Shown here: piece after piece, positions 22,057 to 34,600 of the stretch
Numbering within the stretch: the first letter of the stretch is position 1
Layout of the letters: every line of letters starts with the position of its first letter
Source: Sipunculus nudus
Taxonomy: Eukaryota > Annelida > Sipuncula > Golfingiida > Sipunculidae
DNA: 64,000 nucleotides
Assembly (NCBI GenBank): GCA_026874595.1
Contig: CM049319.1
Location: 64,472,417 to 64,536,416, forward strand
Direction: 5' to 3'
Translations under genes and position numbers: made by a program
Notes under the pieces: model-generated
Seen by the model: the letters and a program-made list of their open reading frames with translations, nothing else
Told to the model about the DNA's origin: nothing
Database searches by the model: none

Positions 22057-24180
22057 TGCCCCGTATCCCGGATAAAGCACATATTATTAGTGACACAGAC
22101 TTACTGGGGTGTTTCATGCCAGAAGGGTTAGGGACTTGTACCCCCGATACAGCATATATTAACAGTGACAAACACTTAGTGGAGTAATTCATCCCAAAGG
22201 GTTAGGGTAACCCGTATCCCGGATATAACATATATGAATAGTCACTAACACTTACTGGAGTATTTCATGCCCGAAGGTTTAGGGTAACCCGTATCCCGGA
22301 TATAGCACATTTTAATAATGACTAACAATTACTGGAGTACTTCATGCCCGAAGGGTTAGGGTAACCCGTATCCTGGACATAGCATATATTAATAGTGACA
22401 AACACTTACTGGAGTATTTCATGCCCGAAGGGTTCAGGTAACCCGTACCCATGATATAGCATATATTAATAATGACAAACATTTCCCGGATATAGCATAT
22501 ATTGATAGTGACAAACACTTACGGGAGTATTTCATGCCCGAAAGGTTAGGCTAACCCCTATCCAGGATATAGTATATATTAACAGTGACACACACAGGAG
22601 TTTTTCATGCCCGAAGGGTTAGGGTAACCCGCATCCCGGATACAGCTTATATCAAGAGGGACAACAATTTACTGGATTATTTCATGCCATAGGGTTAGGG
22701 TAGCCCGTATCCCGGATATAGCATATATGAATAGTCACAAACACTTACTGGAGTATTTCATGCCTGAAGGGTTAGGGTAACCCGTATCCCGGATATAGCA
22801 TATATGAATAGTCACAAACACTTACTGGAGTATTTCATGCTCGAAGGGTTAGGGTATAGCACATATTAATAATGGCAAACAATTACTGGGGTACTTCATG
22901 CCCGAAGGGTTAGGGTTACCCGTATCCCGGATATAGCACATATTAATAATGACAAACATCTACTGGGGTATCTAATGTCCGGAGCGTTAGGGTACCCCGT
23001 ATCCCCGATAAAGCATATATCAATAGGGACAAAAAATTACTTGACTATCATTTGCACGAAGGGTTGGGGTAACCCGTATCCCGGATATAGCATATATCAA
23101 TAGTGACAAACACTTACTGGAGTATTTCATGGCCGAAGGGTTAGGGTAACCCGTATCCCGGATATATCATATTTTAATAGTGACAAACACTTACAGGAGT
23201 ATATCATGCCCGAAGGGTTCAGGTAACCCGTACCCATGATATAGCATATATTAATAATGACAAACATTTCCCGGATATAGCATATATTGATAGTGACAAA
23301 CACTTACGGGAGTATTTCATGCCCGAAAGGTTAGGCTAACCCCTATCCTGGATATAGTATATATTAACAGTAACACACACTTACAGGAGTTTTTCATGCC
23401 CGAAGGGTTAGGGTAACCCGCATCCCGGATACAGCTTATATCAATAGGGACAACAATTTACTGGATTATTTCATGCCCGTGGGTTAGGGTATAGCACATA
23501 TTAATAATGGCAAACAATTACTGGGGTACTTCATGCCCGAAGGGTTAGGTTTACCCGTATCCCGGATATTGCATATATGAATAGTCACAAACACTTACTG
23601 GAGTATTTCATGCCTGAAGGGTTAGGGTAACCCGTATCCCGGATATAGCATATATGAATAGTCACAAACACTTACTGGAGTATTTCATGCTCGAAGGGTT
23701 AGGGTATAGCACATATTAATAATGGCAAACAATTACTGGGGTACTTCATGCCCGAAGGGTTAGGTTTACCCGTATCCCGGATATAGCACATATCAATAAT
23801 GACAACGTCTACTGGGTTATCTAATGCCCGGAGCGTTAGGGTACCCCGTATCCCCGATATAGCATATATCAATAGGGACAAAAAATTACTTGATTATCTC
23901 ATGCCCGAAGGGTTAGGGTAACCCGTATCCCGGATATAGCATATATCAATAGTGACAAACACTTACTGGAGTATTTCATGCCCGAAGGGTTAGGGTAACC
24001 CGTATCCCGGATATATCATATATTGATAGTGACAAACACTTACAGGAGTATTTCATGCCCGAAGGGTTAGGGTAACCCGTATCCCGGATATAGCATATAT
24101 CAATAGTGAAAGACATTTACATGAGTATTTCATGGTCGAAGGATAGGGCCACCCGTATTCTGAATATAGCATATATTAAC
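22057..24180 (+). repeat. About 78-bp satellite, roughly 27 units
   Basis: Unit landmarks: 'acaaacacttactggagta', 'tttcatgcccgaagg', GGGTTAGGGTAACCC and CCCGTATCCCGGATATAGC. Each unit holds two small dyads, GGGTTA/TAACCC and TATCC/GGATA. Larger blocks are duplicated: variant units at 22433 and 23218 and at 22763 and 23613 recur 785 and 850 bp apart, so a higher-order repeat exists. Confidence 0.9.
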
Positions 24181-25985
24181 CCTTTACTGTTCAGATTAGG
24201 CTGGGGGCTTGTGACACTCCTACTGTTCAGATTAATTTTGCATTTTTTTCCCACATTTTGACATGAATCCATATAAGACACATTAACTCAGTCCCTTTCA
24301 AGGTATCTTTGTGACATTTTCTGCATTTACTGTAAGGTATATTTCCTTTATGTCAATTATATTTTTTTTCTGCATACCTTCTCATATGTATGTAAGTTAG
24401 GTTAATACAGGTAACAATAGGTAAATCTGTAATACCTGCATTTCTGCTCACTGGTATTTCACCAAAGTGACCCCTTTATCTTGTTCAGGTAACCCATTTA
24501 CAATTTGATCAAAAAAGGGAAATATAAGGATTTTTTTACTCAAAGGTAATTATTATTTAAAGGTAAGTAAAATTGTAAATGATTTGTTTTATTTATGGAA
24601 AGGGAATCACCAAAAAAAAAACAGAATATGCAAATAAAATTGGATTTTACAGTGAAAATCAAATATTTTTCACCTGAAAAGCTTGCTGACCCAAGAAGCA
24701 TATTCTAGGACTCTGTTAAAATATAACACATATGTTTACCTGCACAGGAAAGTAAAGGTAAGTATAGGTAAATTATTTTTTTTCTGAATGTGTACACAAA
24801 CATCTTGTTCATCATTACAGTAACTATAAATTAATACCATTTCCATTTATTGACTGTATAATTCACTTTTGATATAAGAACAGGTGCTATTAAGTATAGT
24901 TATTAAGTTACCTATGTGAATACCTTTGTTCTTCAACTGATCTAATTACCTATGGCAGAGACAAAATCATGCTGATTAGTGCCAAAGACGAATATGGATG
25001 AACAAGTGTCAACTATGTCAAAACATATTGTATTTTGATTTTAGAGACGTAGAATATAAATTGATAATTTTGGTTATGGTAACACATAAAAATATACTCA
25101 CCTGTACAGGTGGGTTCAGGTAAACACAGGTAAATTATCATGTATTGAACCACACGAGAGCTGCCTGGCTGTATTGAGGCCATGCTTCAAGCAAGCATAA
25201 TTGGCCTGAAAGGTCCATAAGGGGATATACACATTGCCTTCAGTATAGCCTTGGTGTGACAAGGTCTCATTACAACTGTAATAAAAGCTACAATTTATGG
25301 TGAATTCCTTTCCTTTTTTACAAAGTAGTAGCTGACAACCTTACGTGTGCATGATATGCTATTAAATTTACTGTGCTTACAGCGAAAAACGGGCCATGAC
25401 CACATTTGGGCATAATTTGTGGTTTAAATATAATTTTATATTTATATGAATAATTTATTATTTTAAATATTCATACCTCATTTACAATTCAATCTTGATT
25501 CATTGTAGTTTATCCCTGATTACAACAGTCTCTACCCTCAGCAAATTTTTGGTTCAGTGGGAAAATATATTTTTGGATTTATTAAAGGTGCATTTCTTCA
25601 GCCCATATCTTCAACTTATACGCAATACTGACCCTGTTTTTGTGTGTTCATAGGAAATGTATGAAGCAATATCCATTTATCTACGATCAACCTCACAACA
25701 GTGGTTCTGATTTTAGGCAGTCTTGAGGCGTAACAATGGGTTCTCAATGGAAAACGGAGGGGTTTCCTTAATATCTAAAAGGAAGAAAGTCAGAGTAACC
25801 GAATTATGGTATGCTAGTAGATTTTGGGAAAATCTAACTGTATACCTAATTTCAGATTTGAAGGTCCAACGGTTTAAAATGTGCCTGTTTGATGGACGGG
25901 CAGTTGCACATTTGAAGATAAAAGGATCACGACTGTACCCGAGATGACTCATCAGCTCAGCCAATGACACCTGTCAAGGAGTTCT
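24181..25985. other. AT-rich spacer between the two satellites
   Basis: No gene seen. About every 350 bp (near 24400, 24745 and 25105) there is a segment with 'acctg' and repeated AGGTAA words ending 'ataggtaaat' or 'acaggtaaat'. The ORF-like stretches near 25720-25950 are short and without recognisable motifs. Confidence 0.4.
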
Positions 25986-28900
25986 CTGTCTGGCCGCTGT
26001 CATATCTACTCCCCCTGGCGGCAGTCTTGGCAACTTTTAAGGTAGCAAATAGCTGCTATTTGCGCTTGCGATTCATGGGGCCTCCTCTGGCCGCCCGCTC
26101 TGTGTCCACTCCTCCTGGCGGCAGTCTTGACACTTTTTATGGTAGCAAATAGCTGCTATTTGCGCCTGCGACTCACGGGGGCCTCTCTGTCAGGCTGTTC
26201 TCATTTCCACTCCCCCTGGCGGCAGTCTTGGCAACTGTTAAGGTAGCAAATAGCTGCTATTTGCGCGTGCGATTCATGGGGGCCCCCTCTGGCCGCTGTC
26301 ATATCCACTCCCCCTGGCGGCAGTCTTGGCAACTTTTAAGGTAGCAAATAGCTGCTATTTGCGCTTGCGATTCATGGGGGCCTCTTCGCTGGCCGCTCTC
26401 ATATCAACTCCCCCTGGCGGCAGTCTTGGCAACTTTTAAGGTAGCAAATAGCTGCTATTTGCGCGTGCGATTCATGGGGGCCCCTCTGGCAGCCGGCTCT
26501 GTGTCCACTCCCCTTGGCGGCAGTCTTGACAACTTTTAAGGTAGCAAATAGCTGCTATTTGCGCCTGCGACTCATGGGGGCCTCTCTGTCTGGCCGCTCT
26601 CTGTCCACTCCCCCTGGCGGCAGTCTTGGCAACTGTTTAGGTAGCAAATAGCTGCTATTTGCGCGTGCGATTCGTGGGGCCCCCTCTGGCAACCCCCTCT
26701 GTGTCCACTCCCCCTGGCGGCAGTCTTGACAACTTCTAAGGTAGCAAATAGCTGCTATTTGCGCTTGCGACTCATGGGGGCCTCTCTGTCTGGCCGCTGT
26801 CATATCCACTCCCCCTGGCGGCAGTCTTGGCAACTTTTAAGGTAGCAAATAGCTGCTATTTGCGCTTGCGATTCATGGGGGCCTCTTCGCTGGCCGCTCT
26901 CATATCAACTCCCCCTGGCGGCAGTCTTGGCAACTTTTAAGGTAGCAAATAGCTGCTATTTGCGCGTGCGATTCATGGGGGCCTCTCTGTCAGGCTGTTC
27001 TCATTTCCACTCCCCCTGGCGGCAGTCTTGGCAACTGTTAAGGTAGCAAATAGCTGCTATTTGCGCGTGCGATTCATGGGGCCCCCTCTGGCCGCTGTCA
27101 TATCCACTCCCCCTGGCGGCAGTCTTGGCAACTTTTAAGGTAGCAAATAGCTGCTATTTGCGCTTGCGACTCATTGGGGCCTCTCTGTCTGGCCGCTGTC
27201 ATATCCACTCCCCCTGGCGGCAGTCTTGACAACTTTTAAGGTAGCAAATAGCTGCTATTTTGCGCTTGCGACTCATGGGGGCCTCTCTGTCTGGCCGCTC
27301 TCATATCCACTCCCCCTGGCGGCAGTCTTGGCACCTTTTAAGGTAGCAAATAGCTGCTATTTGCGCTTGCGATTCATGGGGCCTACTCTGGCAGCCCCTG
27401 TGGCAGGCTTTGAGATCTCCACTCCCCCTGGTGGCAATCTTAACTCTCCATGCGATGCTACCAGAAATTTTACCCCCTCCTAAATTTTTAAGGTAGCAAA
27501 TAGCTGCTATTTGCGCGTGCGATTCATGGGGCCCCTGTGGTAGTCCTGTCTCTAGTCCACTCCCCCTGGCAGCACTGAGGTCCACTCCCCCTGGCGGCAA
27601 TCTTAACTCTCAATGCGATGCTCCCAGAAATTTTACACCCTCCTAAATTTTTTAGGGTCGCAAATAGCTGCTATTTGCGCTTGCGATTCATGGGGCCCCT
27701 CTGTCTGCCCGATCTCATGTACACTCCCCCTGGCGGCAGTCTTAACACTCAATGCGTTGCTACTATATATTGAACCCCTCCTAAATTTGTTAGGGTAGCA
27801 AATAGCAGCTATTTGCGCGTGCGATTCATTGGGCCCCTGTGGCAGTCCTGTCTCTAGTCCACTCCCACTTGCGGCAATCTTAACTCTCAATGGGATGCTA
27901 CCAGAAATTTTACACCCTCCTAAATTTTTTAGGGTAGCAAATAGCTGCTATTTGCGCGTGCGATTCATGGGGCCCTTCTGTCTGCCCGCTCTCATGTACA
28001 CTCCCCCTGGCGTCAGTCTTAACACTCAACGCGATGCTACTATATATTTAACCCCTCCTAAATTTTTTAGGGTAGCAAATAGCTGCTATTTGCGCGTGCG
28101 ATTCATGGGGCCCCTGTGGTAGTCCTGTCTCTAGTCCACTCCCCCTGGCGGCAATCTTAACTCTCAATGCGATGCTACCAGAAATTTACCCCTCCTAATT
28201 TTTTTAGGGTCGCAAATAGCTGCTATTTGCGCTTGCGATTCTTGGGGCCCTTCTGTCTGCCCGCTCTCATGTACACTCCCCCTGGCGGCAGTCTTAACAC
28301 TCAATGCGATGCTACTATATATTGAACCCCTCCTAATTTTTTTAGGGTAGCAAATAGCAGCTATTTGCGCGTGCGATTCATGGGGGCCCCTCTGCCTGCC
28401 CGCACTCATGTCCACTCCCCCTGGCGGCAGTCATAACGCTCAATGCAGTGCTACTATAAATTTTACCCCCTCCTAATTTTTTAGGGTAGCAAATAGCTGC
28501 TATTTGCGCATGCGATTATGGGGGCCCCTCTGTCTGTCCACTCTCATGTCCACACCCCCTGGTGGCAGTCTTGACATATTTTGTGTAGCAAATAGCTGCT
28601 ATTTGCGCTTGCGACTCGTGGGGACCCCTCTGCCAGGCCGCTGAGATCTCCTCTCCCCCTGGCGGCAGTCGTCACAACTTTTATGGTAGCAAATAGCTGC
28701 TATTTGCGAGTGCAATTCATTGGGCCGCTGTGGCAGGCTTTGAGATCTCCACTCCCCCTGGTGGCAGTCTTAACACTCCATGCGCTGCTACTGTTATTTT
28801 ACTTCCTCCTAATTTTTAGGGTAGCTAATAGCTGCTATTTGCGCGTGCGATTCATAGGGCCTCTGTGGCAGTCCTGTCTCTTGTCCACTCCCTCTGGCGG

Positions 28901-29240
28901 CAATCTTAACTCTCAATGCGATGCTACCAGAAATTTTACCCCCCCCCCTCAATTTTTTAGGGTAGCAAATAGCTGCTATTTGCGCGTGCGATTCATGGGG
29001 GCCCCTCTGTCTGCCCGCACTCATGTCCACTCCCCCTGGCGGCAATCTTAACTCTCAATGCGATGCTACCAGAAATTTTACCCCCTCCTAAATTTTTTGG
29101 GTCGCAAATAGCTGCTATTTGCGTGTGCGATTCATGGGGCCCCAATGGCTGGCCGCTCTCATTTCACTCCCCCTGCCGGCAACCTTAACATTAATGCGAT
29201 GCTTCTATAAATTTTATCCCCTCCCAATTTTTTGTAGGGT
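25986..29240 (+). repeat. 100-bp (then about 140-bp) satellite with a 19-bp palindrome
   Basis: Units contain 'ccactccccctggcggcag', 'tcttggcaacttttaagg', 'tagcaaatagctgctatttg' and 'cgcgtgcgattcatggggcc'. From 26041 to 27342 the word GGTAGCAAAT recurs 14 times at spacings of 97-102 bp. From 27342 on the unit grows to about 100-150 bp by gaining an AT-rich segment ('ctcaatgcgatgctac', 'ccctcctaaattttttag'). The core GCAAATAGC-T-GCTATTTGC is a perfect 9-bp-arm palindrome in almost every unit. Confidence 0.92.
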
Positions 29241-29392
29241 ACTACAGGCTGCCAAAGCTTCCAGCAACCCCCCCCCCCCCCCCGGCACTAATGAGAAACT
29301 GCCTGCGAAAAATCGAAAAGTCCCATAAGCTTAACTACAGGCCGCTACCGAAAACCGACAGTTCCCCGCCTATCTCATATAACATATATGCG

Positions 29393-30620
29393 TTGGTATC
29401 TTCCAACATATCAAAAGTTGTCTTGGATAAATCTCCTTGGTAACCCGAAATTAGGTCATGATGACCTATATTCTGTGAGCATCTGGCCAGCAACGTGATT
29501 TTCGGCAGTTTGACTGGGCTAAAACATAACTGTTGGATATTTTATATTTTGTTGTAAAATCCAGGGAGGTCCTTGGCAAGTCTTCTTTGAATCCGGAAAT
29601 AAGATCCCTGCGACCTGTATTTTGTGAGCTATAGGAAAATCATTTGAGCACTATGAAAGTCAGATTAGACAAATCATAACGGTTGGACCTAAACATAGAA
29701 CTTAAAAATCATATCTCTTCAACATCTGAAATGACCTCCTGATGGCCTACATTCTGTGAGCTATGAGCGAAAAAAATTAATTTTGAGCACCCAGAAAGTC
29801 GGTTAAGGCCACAATCTCAACTGCTGGATCCAGAAACATCTTCCTTAATGTAAATGGAGGTTTTCATGTCTCCTTGAACAACCGAAATCTGGTAAGTGGA
29901 GGTCGTAATGTCCCCTTGGACAATCGAAATAGGTCACTGTGACCTATATTCTGCAAGATCTGTTTGGGAAAATGATTTTCAGAGCACCCTATTTGTCAGA
30001 TATGTACATTTTTTTTTCAGTTCGATATGGAAACTTCTTATTTGATAAAGATCCAGGGCCCTGTAGAAATTTTCTTGGAAACCCTAAATATTTAATGAGG
30101 TCACTGTCACCTATTATTCTGTGATCAATTAGCTTCTTAAAGTAGGATCGATATAAATCATATCAGCTGGACATTTAAACTTGGCATCTGGGGAGTTAAT
30201 AGTCCATCCATGGACCCTTGTCCTATGATAGACCTGATTAATGGACACCCTGGACCCTTGTGTCCTATGTTAGACCTGATTGACGGACACGTATATCAGG
30301 TCTAACATTGGACACAATTGTCCAGGGATGGACTAGGGAGTTACCTGCTTCCTTCTCTTGCTTGCCCCTTGAAACTACTAGCTGCTTGGCTTAGTGGCAT
30401 CTGTACCGTGTTTTCCACTCCAATCGAAATTAAACGCCTAGGCAGCGCCCAGGAAACTGGTCCAAGACCCTTCTAACAGGAGCGCTCGGAGGGCTTAGAT
30501 CGTTCAGCAGAAGTTTCCCGGGTAAAATATTCTTGGAAACCCTAAATTAGGTCGCTGTATCCTATTTTTAAGACATATATGGACAAAATTCTATCCATCG
30601 TTCAAAGTTCGGTAACTAAT
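29393..30620 (+). repeat. About 140-bp tandem array (right part)
   Basis: Resumes the array of 20592-21368, with units carrying 'aaattaggtcatgatgacct' and 'ttgagcacccagaaagtc'. It is interrupted by a 137-bp MITE at 30199-30335 and fades near 30620. Confidence 0.55.
30199..30335. mobile_element. 137-bp fold-back MITE with 8-bp target duplication
   Basis: The direct repeat GGGAGTTA flanks it at 30191-30198 and 30336-30343. The arms are inverted: left TAGTCCATCCATGGACCCTT..., right, read on the other strand, TAGTCCATCCCTGGACAATT..., with TAGACCTGAT shared further in. The arms cover about 40 bp each, nearly the whole element. There is no ORF. Confidence 0.7.
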
Positions 30621-31683
30621 AATTTTCACCAGATCATTACATTAATAACTAGAAATTTGCACTCGGAGGGCACCGACCTCCACGCAAGCAGCTCTTTACC
30701 CCAATATGGCATTGTCAGAAATGCAGCACTTAATAATTTTCTTTTGAAAATAAAGCCTAAATCCCAACATTCCATGGTGGCTGCATGACGACTATTTTTG
30801 ACAGCACATGCACAACTGATCTTTTAAAAGACTTAAGATTTTCCGACCGGTTTACGGTAAAATGCGCGAAAAGAATTCGAAGATGGCTGCTTTAGGGGCA
30901 TGTTGGATTTCGTACAAACTCAATAACTTTCGAAAAAAAAAATCTTCAGAAAACATTGCAGGGCAATTGCTGGCCCAGCTTAGGAAATAATGCACGCATA
31001 GGCGCAGAATATGCTGCTGTCCCAAAATATACAGAAATTGCAAGGAAAGTATACTAATTGTTACTGTTGCTGCCATCTATACCTATGGGCAGGGTTTGCT
31101 GCACCCCCTCCACCCGAGCCGACTGCGGCACCTTCCGTAAGACCTGGCTACGCCCCTGGCAATGGTACTCATGTCCTGAAATGTAAAATTAAAAAAAAGT
31201 CATTGTGGAAGTTACTGCCATGGACCGCTCTTGTTCAAATTTCCAGATCATGTTTTATCCCAGATCGCCAGAGCCTAACAGTACAACATATCTTTTCAAA
31301 GTCATATTTGGTGCCAAAATGAGAAGTTGTAAAGCGTTCAGGACACCATACCCGACAACTCCTTCACTAAGACTCTGCTAGAGATACTCGGGATATAATT
31401 AATAACATTTGATTATCTCTATACCATAAGTTCAGGAGTAGATGACTCTTAAATGATGTAATCCAGAAGATCATTTACCTTTTACTAAATTTACGGGCGT
31501 TGAGCGCGGGGCCCCTTAAAGGCTTGGCCCGTAGCTAATGGTACCTTTGCTACTAGTTTAATCCGGAAATGACCTTTATTCATTTATTATATGCAAATAT
31601 CGCACAAGTCAATCTAATAAACGAGTAAGAAATTCCCTGAACTCCAATTTATCTGTTATGCGTAAATATCTTCTGTATATATA
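30621..31683. other. Unassigned repeat-like sequence
   Basis: No gene seen. At about 31118-31160 the minus strand reads GCCAGGGGCGTAGCCAGG, a terminus common to dispersed DNA transposons in many animals, but the opposite end was not found. Confidence 0.3.
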
Positions 31684-34600
31684 TTTTTAGCTCAGCTGAC
31701 TGTAAGTCATCTGAGCTTTAGCAATCACTCTTTGTCCGTCGTCCGTCCGGCCGTCCGGGCGTCTTGCCGTTAACAAGGCACAAATCGTAACCGCTGGACC
31801 TAGAATCTTGGAACTTAGCATTCTGAGAGGTCCATGAAAAATCTCCTTGGAAACCAGAAATTAGGTCTCTGTTACCCATATTCTTCGAGCTATGGGGCCC
31901 CAAAGTACCCCCCAGAATAGTCAAAAATTTCATACAAAAACTTCAATATCTCATTAACTACATCACTGATGGTCATGATTTTTGGCATACATATTGATCA
32001 TGAGATGTTCCATCAGTTCCTGCAGACTGGTGGCGCCACCTTTATTTTTCGATTTTTACGATTTTTTTCTCTATTTTTGAGACCTTTAAAAATTGTGGAC
32101 AACTGTTAACAGGAAACAAATCGTAAAGACTGGACCTAGAATCTTCATTCTTGACACACTGAGAGACCTATGAAAAGTCTCCACGGAAACCAGAAATTAG
32201 GTCTCTGTTACCCATACCCTTTGAGCTATGGGGCCCCAAACTACCCCCCAGAATAGTAAAAAATTTCAAACAAAAACTTCAATATCTCATTAACTACATC
32301 ACTGATGGTCATGATTTTTGGCATACCTATTGATCATGAGATGTTTCATCAGTTTCTGCAGACTGGTTGCGCCATCTGTATTTTCGATTTTTTACGAATT
32401 GTTTTCTTTATTTTTGAGACCTTAAAAAGGTGAACATCTGTCAACAGGGTACAAATCATAACAACTGGACCTGGAATCTTTATTCTTGACACAGTGAGAC
32501 ACCTTTGAAAAGTCTCCATGGAAACCTGAAATAAGGTCTCTTTTACCCATAACTTTTGAGCTGTGGGGCTCCCAATTACCCCCCAGAATTGTGGCAAATT
32601 TGATAAAAACAAACTGCAACATCTCAATAACCACTACACTGATTGTCATGATTTTTGGCATACATATTTATCAAGAGGTGTTCCATCAGTTCCTGCAGAC
32701 TGGTGGCGCGACCTGTATTTTTTTAAAATTTTTACGAATTTTTCCTTTTTTTTTTGAGACCTTTAAAAATTTGGACATCTGTTAATTAACAGGGCACAAA
32801 TCGTAACGACTGGACCTAGAATCTTAATTCTTGACACACTGAGAGACCTATGAAAAGTCTCCATGGAAACCAGAAATTAGGTCTCTGTTGCCCATATCCT
32901 TTGAGCTATGGGGCCCCAAATTACCTCCCAGAATAGTAAACAAATTCATACAAAAACTTTAATATCTCATTAACTACATCACTGTCATGATTTTTGGCAT
33001 ACATATTGATCATGAGATGTTTCATCAGTTTCTGCAGACTGGTGGCGCCACCTGTATTTTTCGATTTTTTACGAAATTGTTTTCTCTATTTTTGAGACCT
33101 TGAAAATGTGAACATCTGTCAACAGGGTACAAATCATAACAACTGGACCTAGAAACTTCATTCTTGACACAGTGAGACACCTATGAAAAGTCTCCATGAA
33201 AACCTGAAATAAGGTCTCTGTTACCCATAACTTTTGAGCTGTGGGGCTCCCAATTACCTCCCAGAATAATGGCAAATTTGATAAAAACGAACTGCAACAT
33301 CTCAATAACTACAACACTGATGGTCATGATTTTTGGCATACATAGTGATCAAGAGGTGTTCCATCAGTTTCTGCAGACTGGTGGCGCCATCTGTATTTTT
33401 TCAATTTTTTACAATTTTTTTTTCTCTAGTTTTGAGACCTTTAAGGATGTAGTTATCTGTTAACAGGGTACAAATCGTAACGACTGGACCTAGAATCTTC
33501 ATTTTTTACACACAGGGAGACCCATAAAAAGTCTGCATGGAAACCTGAAATTAGGTTTCTGTTACCCATATCCTTTGAGCTATGGCACTCCAAAGTACAG
33601 CTCAGAATAATGGAAAATTTGATGCAAAAGCTGAAGTATCTGAACAACTAATGCGGAGATCACCACAATTGTTTGCATGGATATTGATCATGGCGTGTTT
33701 CATCAGTTTCTGCAGACTAGTGGCACCACCTGTATTTGTTCTTGATTTTTTACGAATTTTTTTTCTCTATTTTTGAGGCCTTTAAAGATATGAACATCTG
33801 TTAACAGGGCACAAATCATAACAACTGGACCTAGAATTTTCATTCTTGACACACAGGGAGATCGACCCATGAAAAGTCTCCATGGAAACCTGAAATTAGG
33901 TCTCTGTTACCCATATCTTTTAATCTGTATGGCTCCAAAATACCCCCAGAATAATGAAAAATTTGATACAAAAAATGCAGTATCTCAATAACTACAACAC
34001 TGATGGTCATGATTTTTGGCATACATATTGATCATGAGGTGTATCATCAGTTTCTGCACACTGGGTGCGCCACCCTATATTTTTTTCAAATTTTTCGAAT
34101 TTTTTCTCTATTTTTAAGACCTTTAAGGATGCCGTCATCTGTCAACAGGGTACAAATCGTAACAATGGACCTAGAATCTTCATTCTTTTCATGCTAGGAG
34201 GCCCATAAAAAGTGTCTGTGGAAACCTGAAATTAGGTCTCTGTTTTCCATATCCTTCAAGCTATATGACTCCGAAGTATCCCTCAGAATAATGGAAAACT
34301 TGATACAAAAGCTGAAGTATTTGAACAACTAATGCGGAGATCACCACAATTGTTTGCATGGATATTGATCATGGAGTGTTTCATCAGTTTCTGCAGACTA
34401 GTAGCATCACCTGTATTTGTTCGTGTTTTTTTTACGATTTTTTTCTCTATTTTTGAGGCCTTTAAAGATATGAACATCTGTTAACAGGGCGCAAATCGTA
34501 ACAACTGGATCTAGAATCTTCATTCTTGACACACAGGGAGATCGACCCATGAAAAGTCTCCATGGAAACCTGAAATTATAGGTCTCTGTTACCCATATCC

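Larger units (their letters stand above)
21381..29369. mobile_element. 8-kb segment bounded by 20-bp perfect inverted repeats
   Basis: GCGGGGAACTGTCGGTTTTC at 21381-21400 is the exact reverse complement of 29350-29369. CATATATGCG occurs directly at 21374-21383 and 29383-29392, a candidate target duplication, although it overlaps the left repeat by three bases and lies 13 bases beyond the right one. The outer sequence on both sides is the same 140-bp array, as expected for an insertion. Inside: a left subterminal zone dense in 'gcgcggtagcaaat', a 78-bp satellite, a spacer, and a 100/140-bp satellite that also carries 'ggtagcaaat'. No transposase is recognised, so it would be non-autonomous. 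Class unknown. Confidence 0.6.

Noticed and set aside
22100-24100. TTAGGG words suggesting an internal telomere
   Set aside because: The hexamer occurs once per 78-bp satellite unit and is not tandem; no (TTAGGG)n is present.
26555-29051. Series of 80-120-residue ORFs (AIAAICY / VANSCYLRVRFMG repeats)
   Set aside because: They follow the satellite on both strands, stay open because of its composition, and differ in frame between units.
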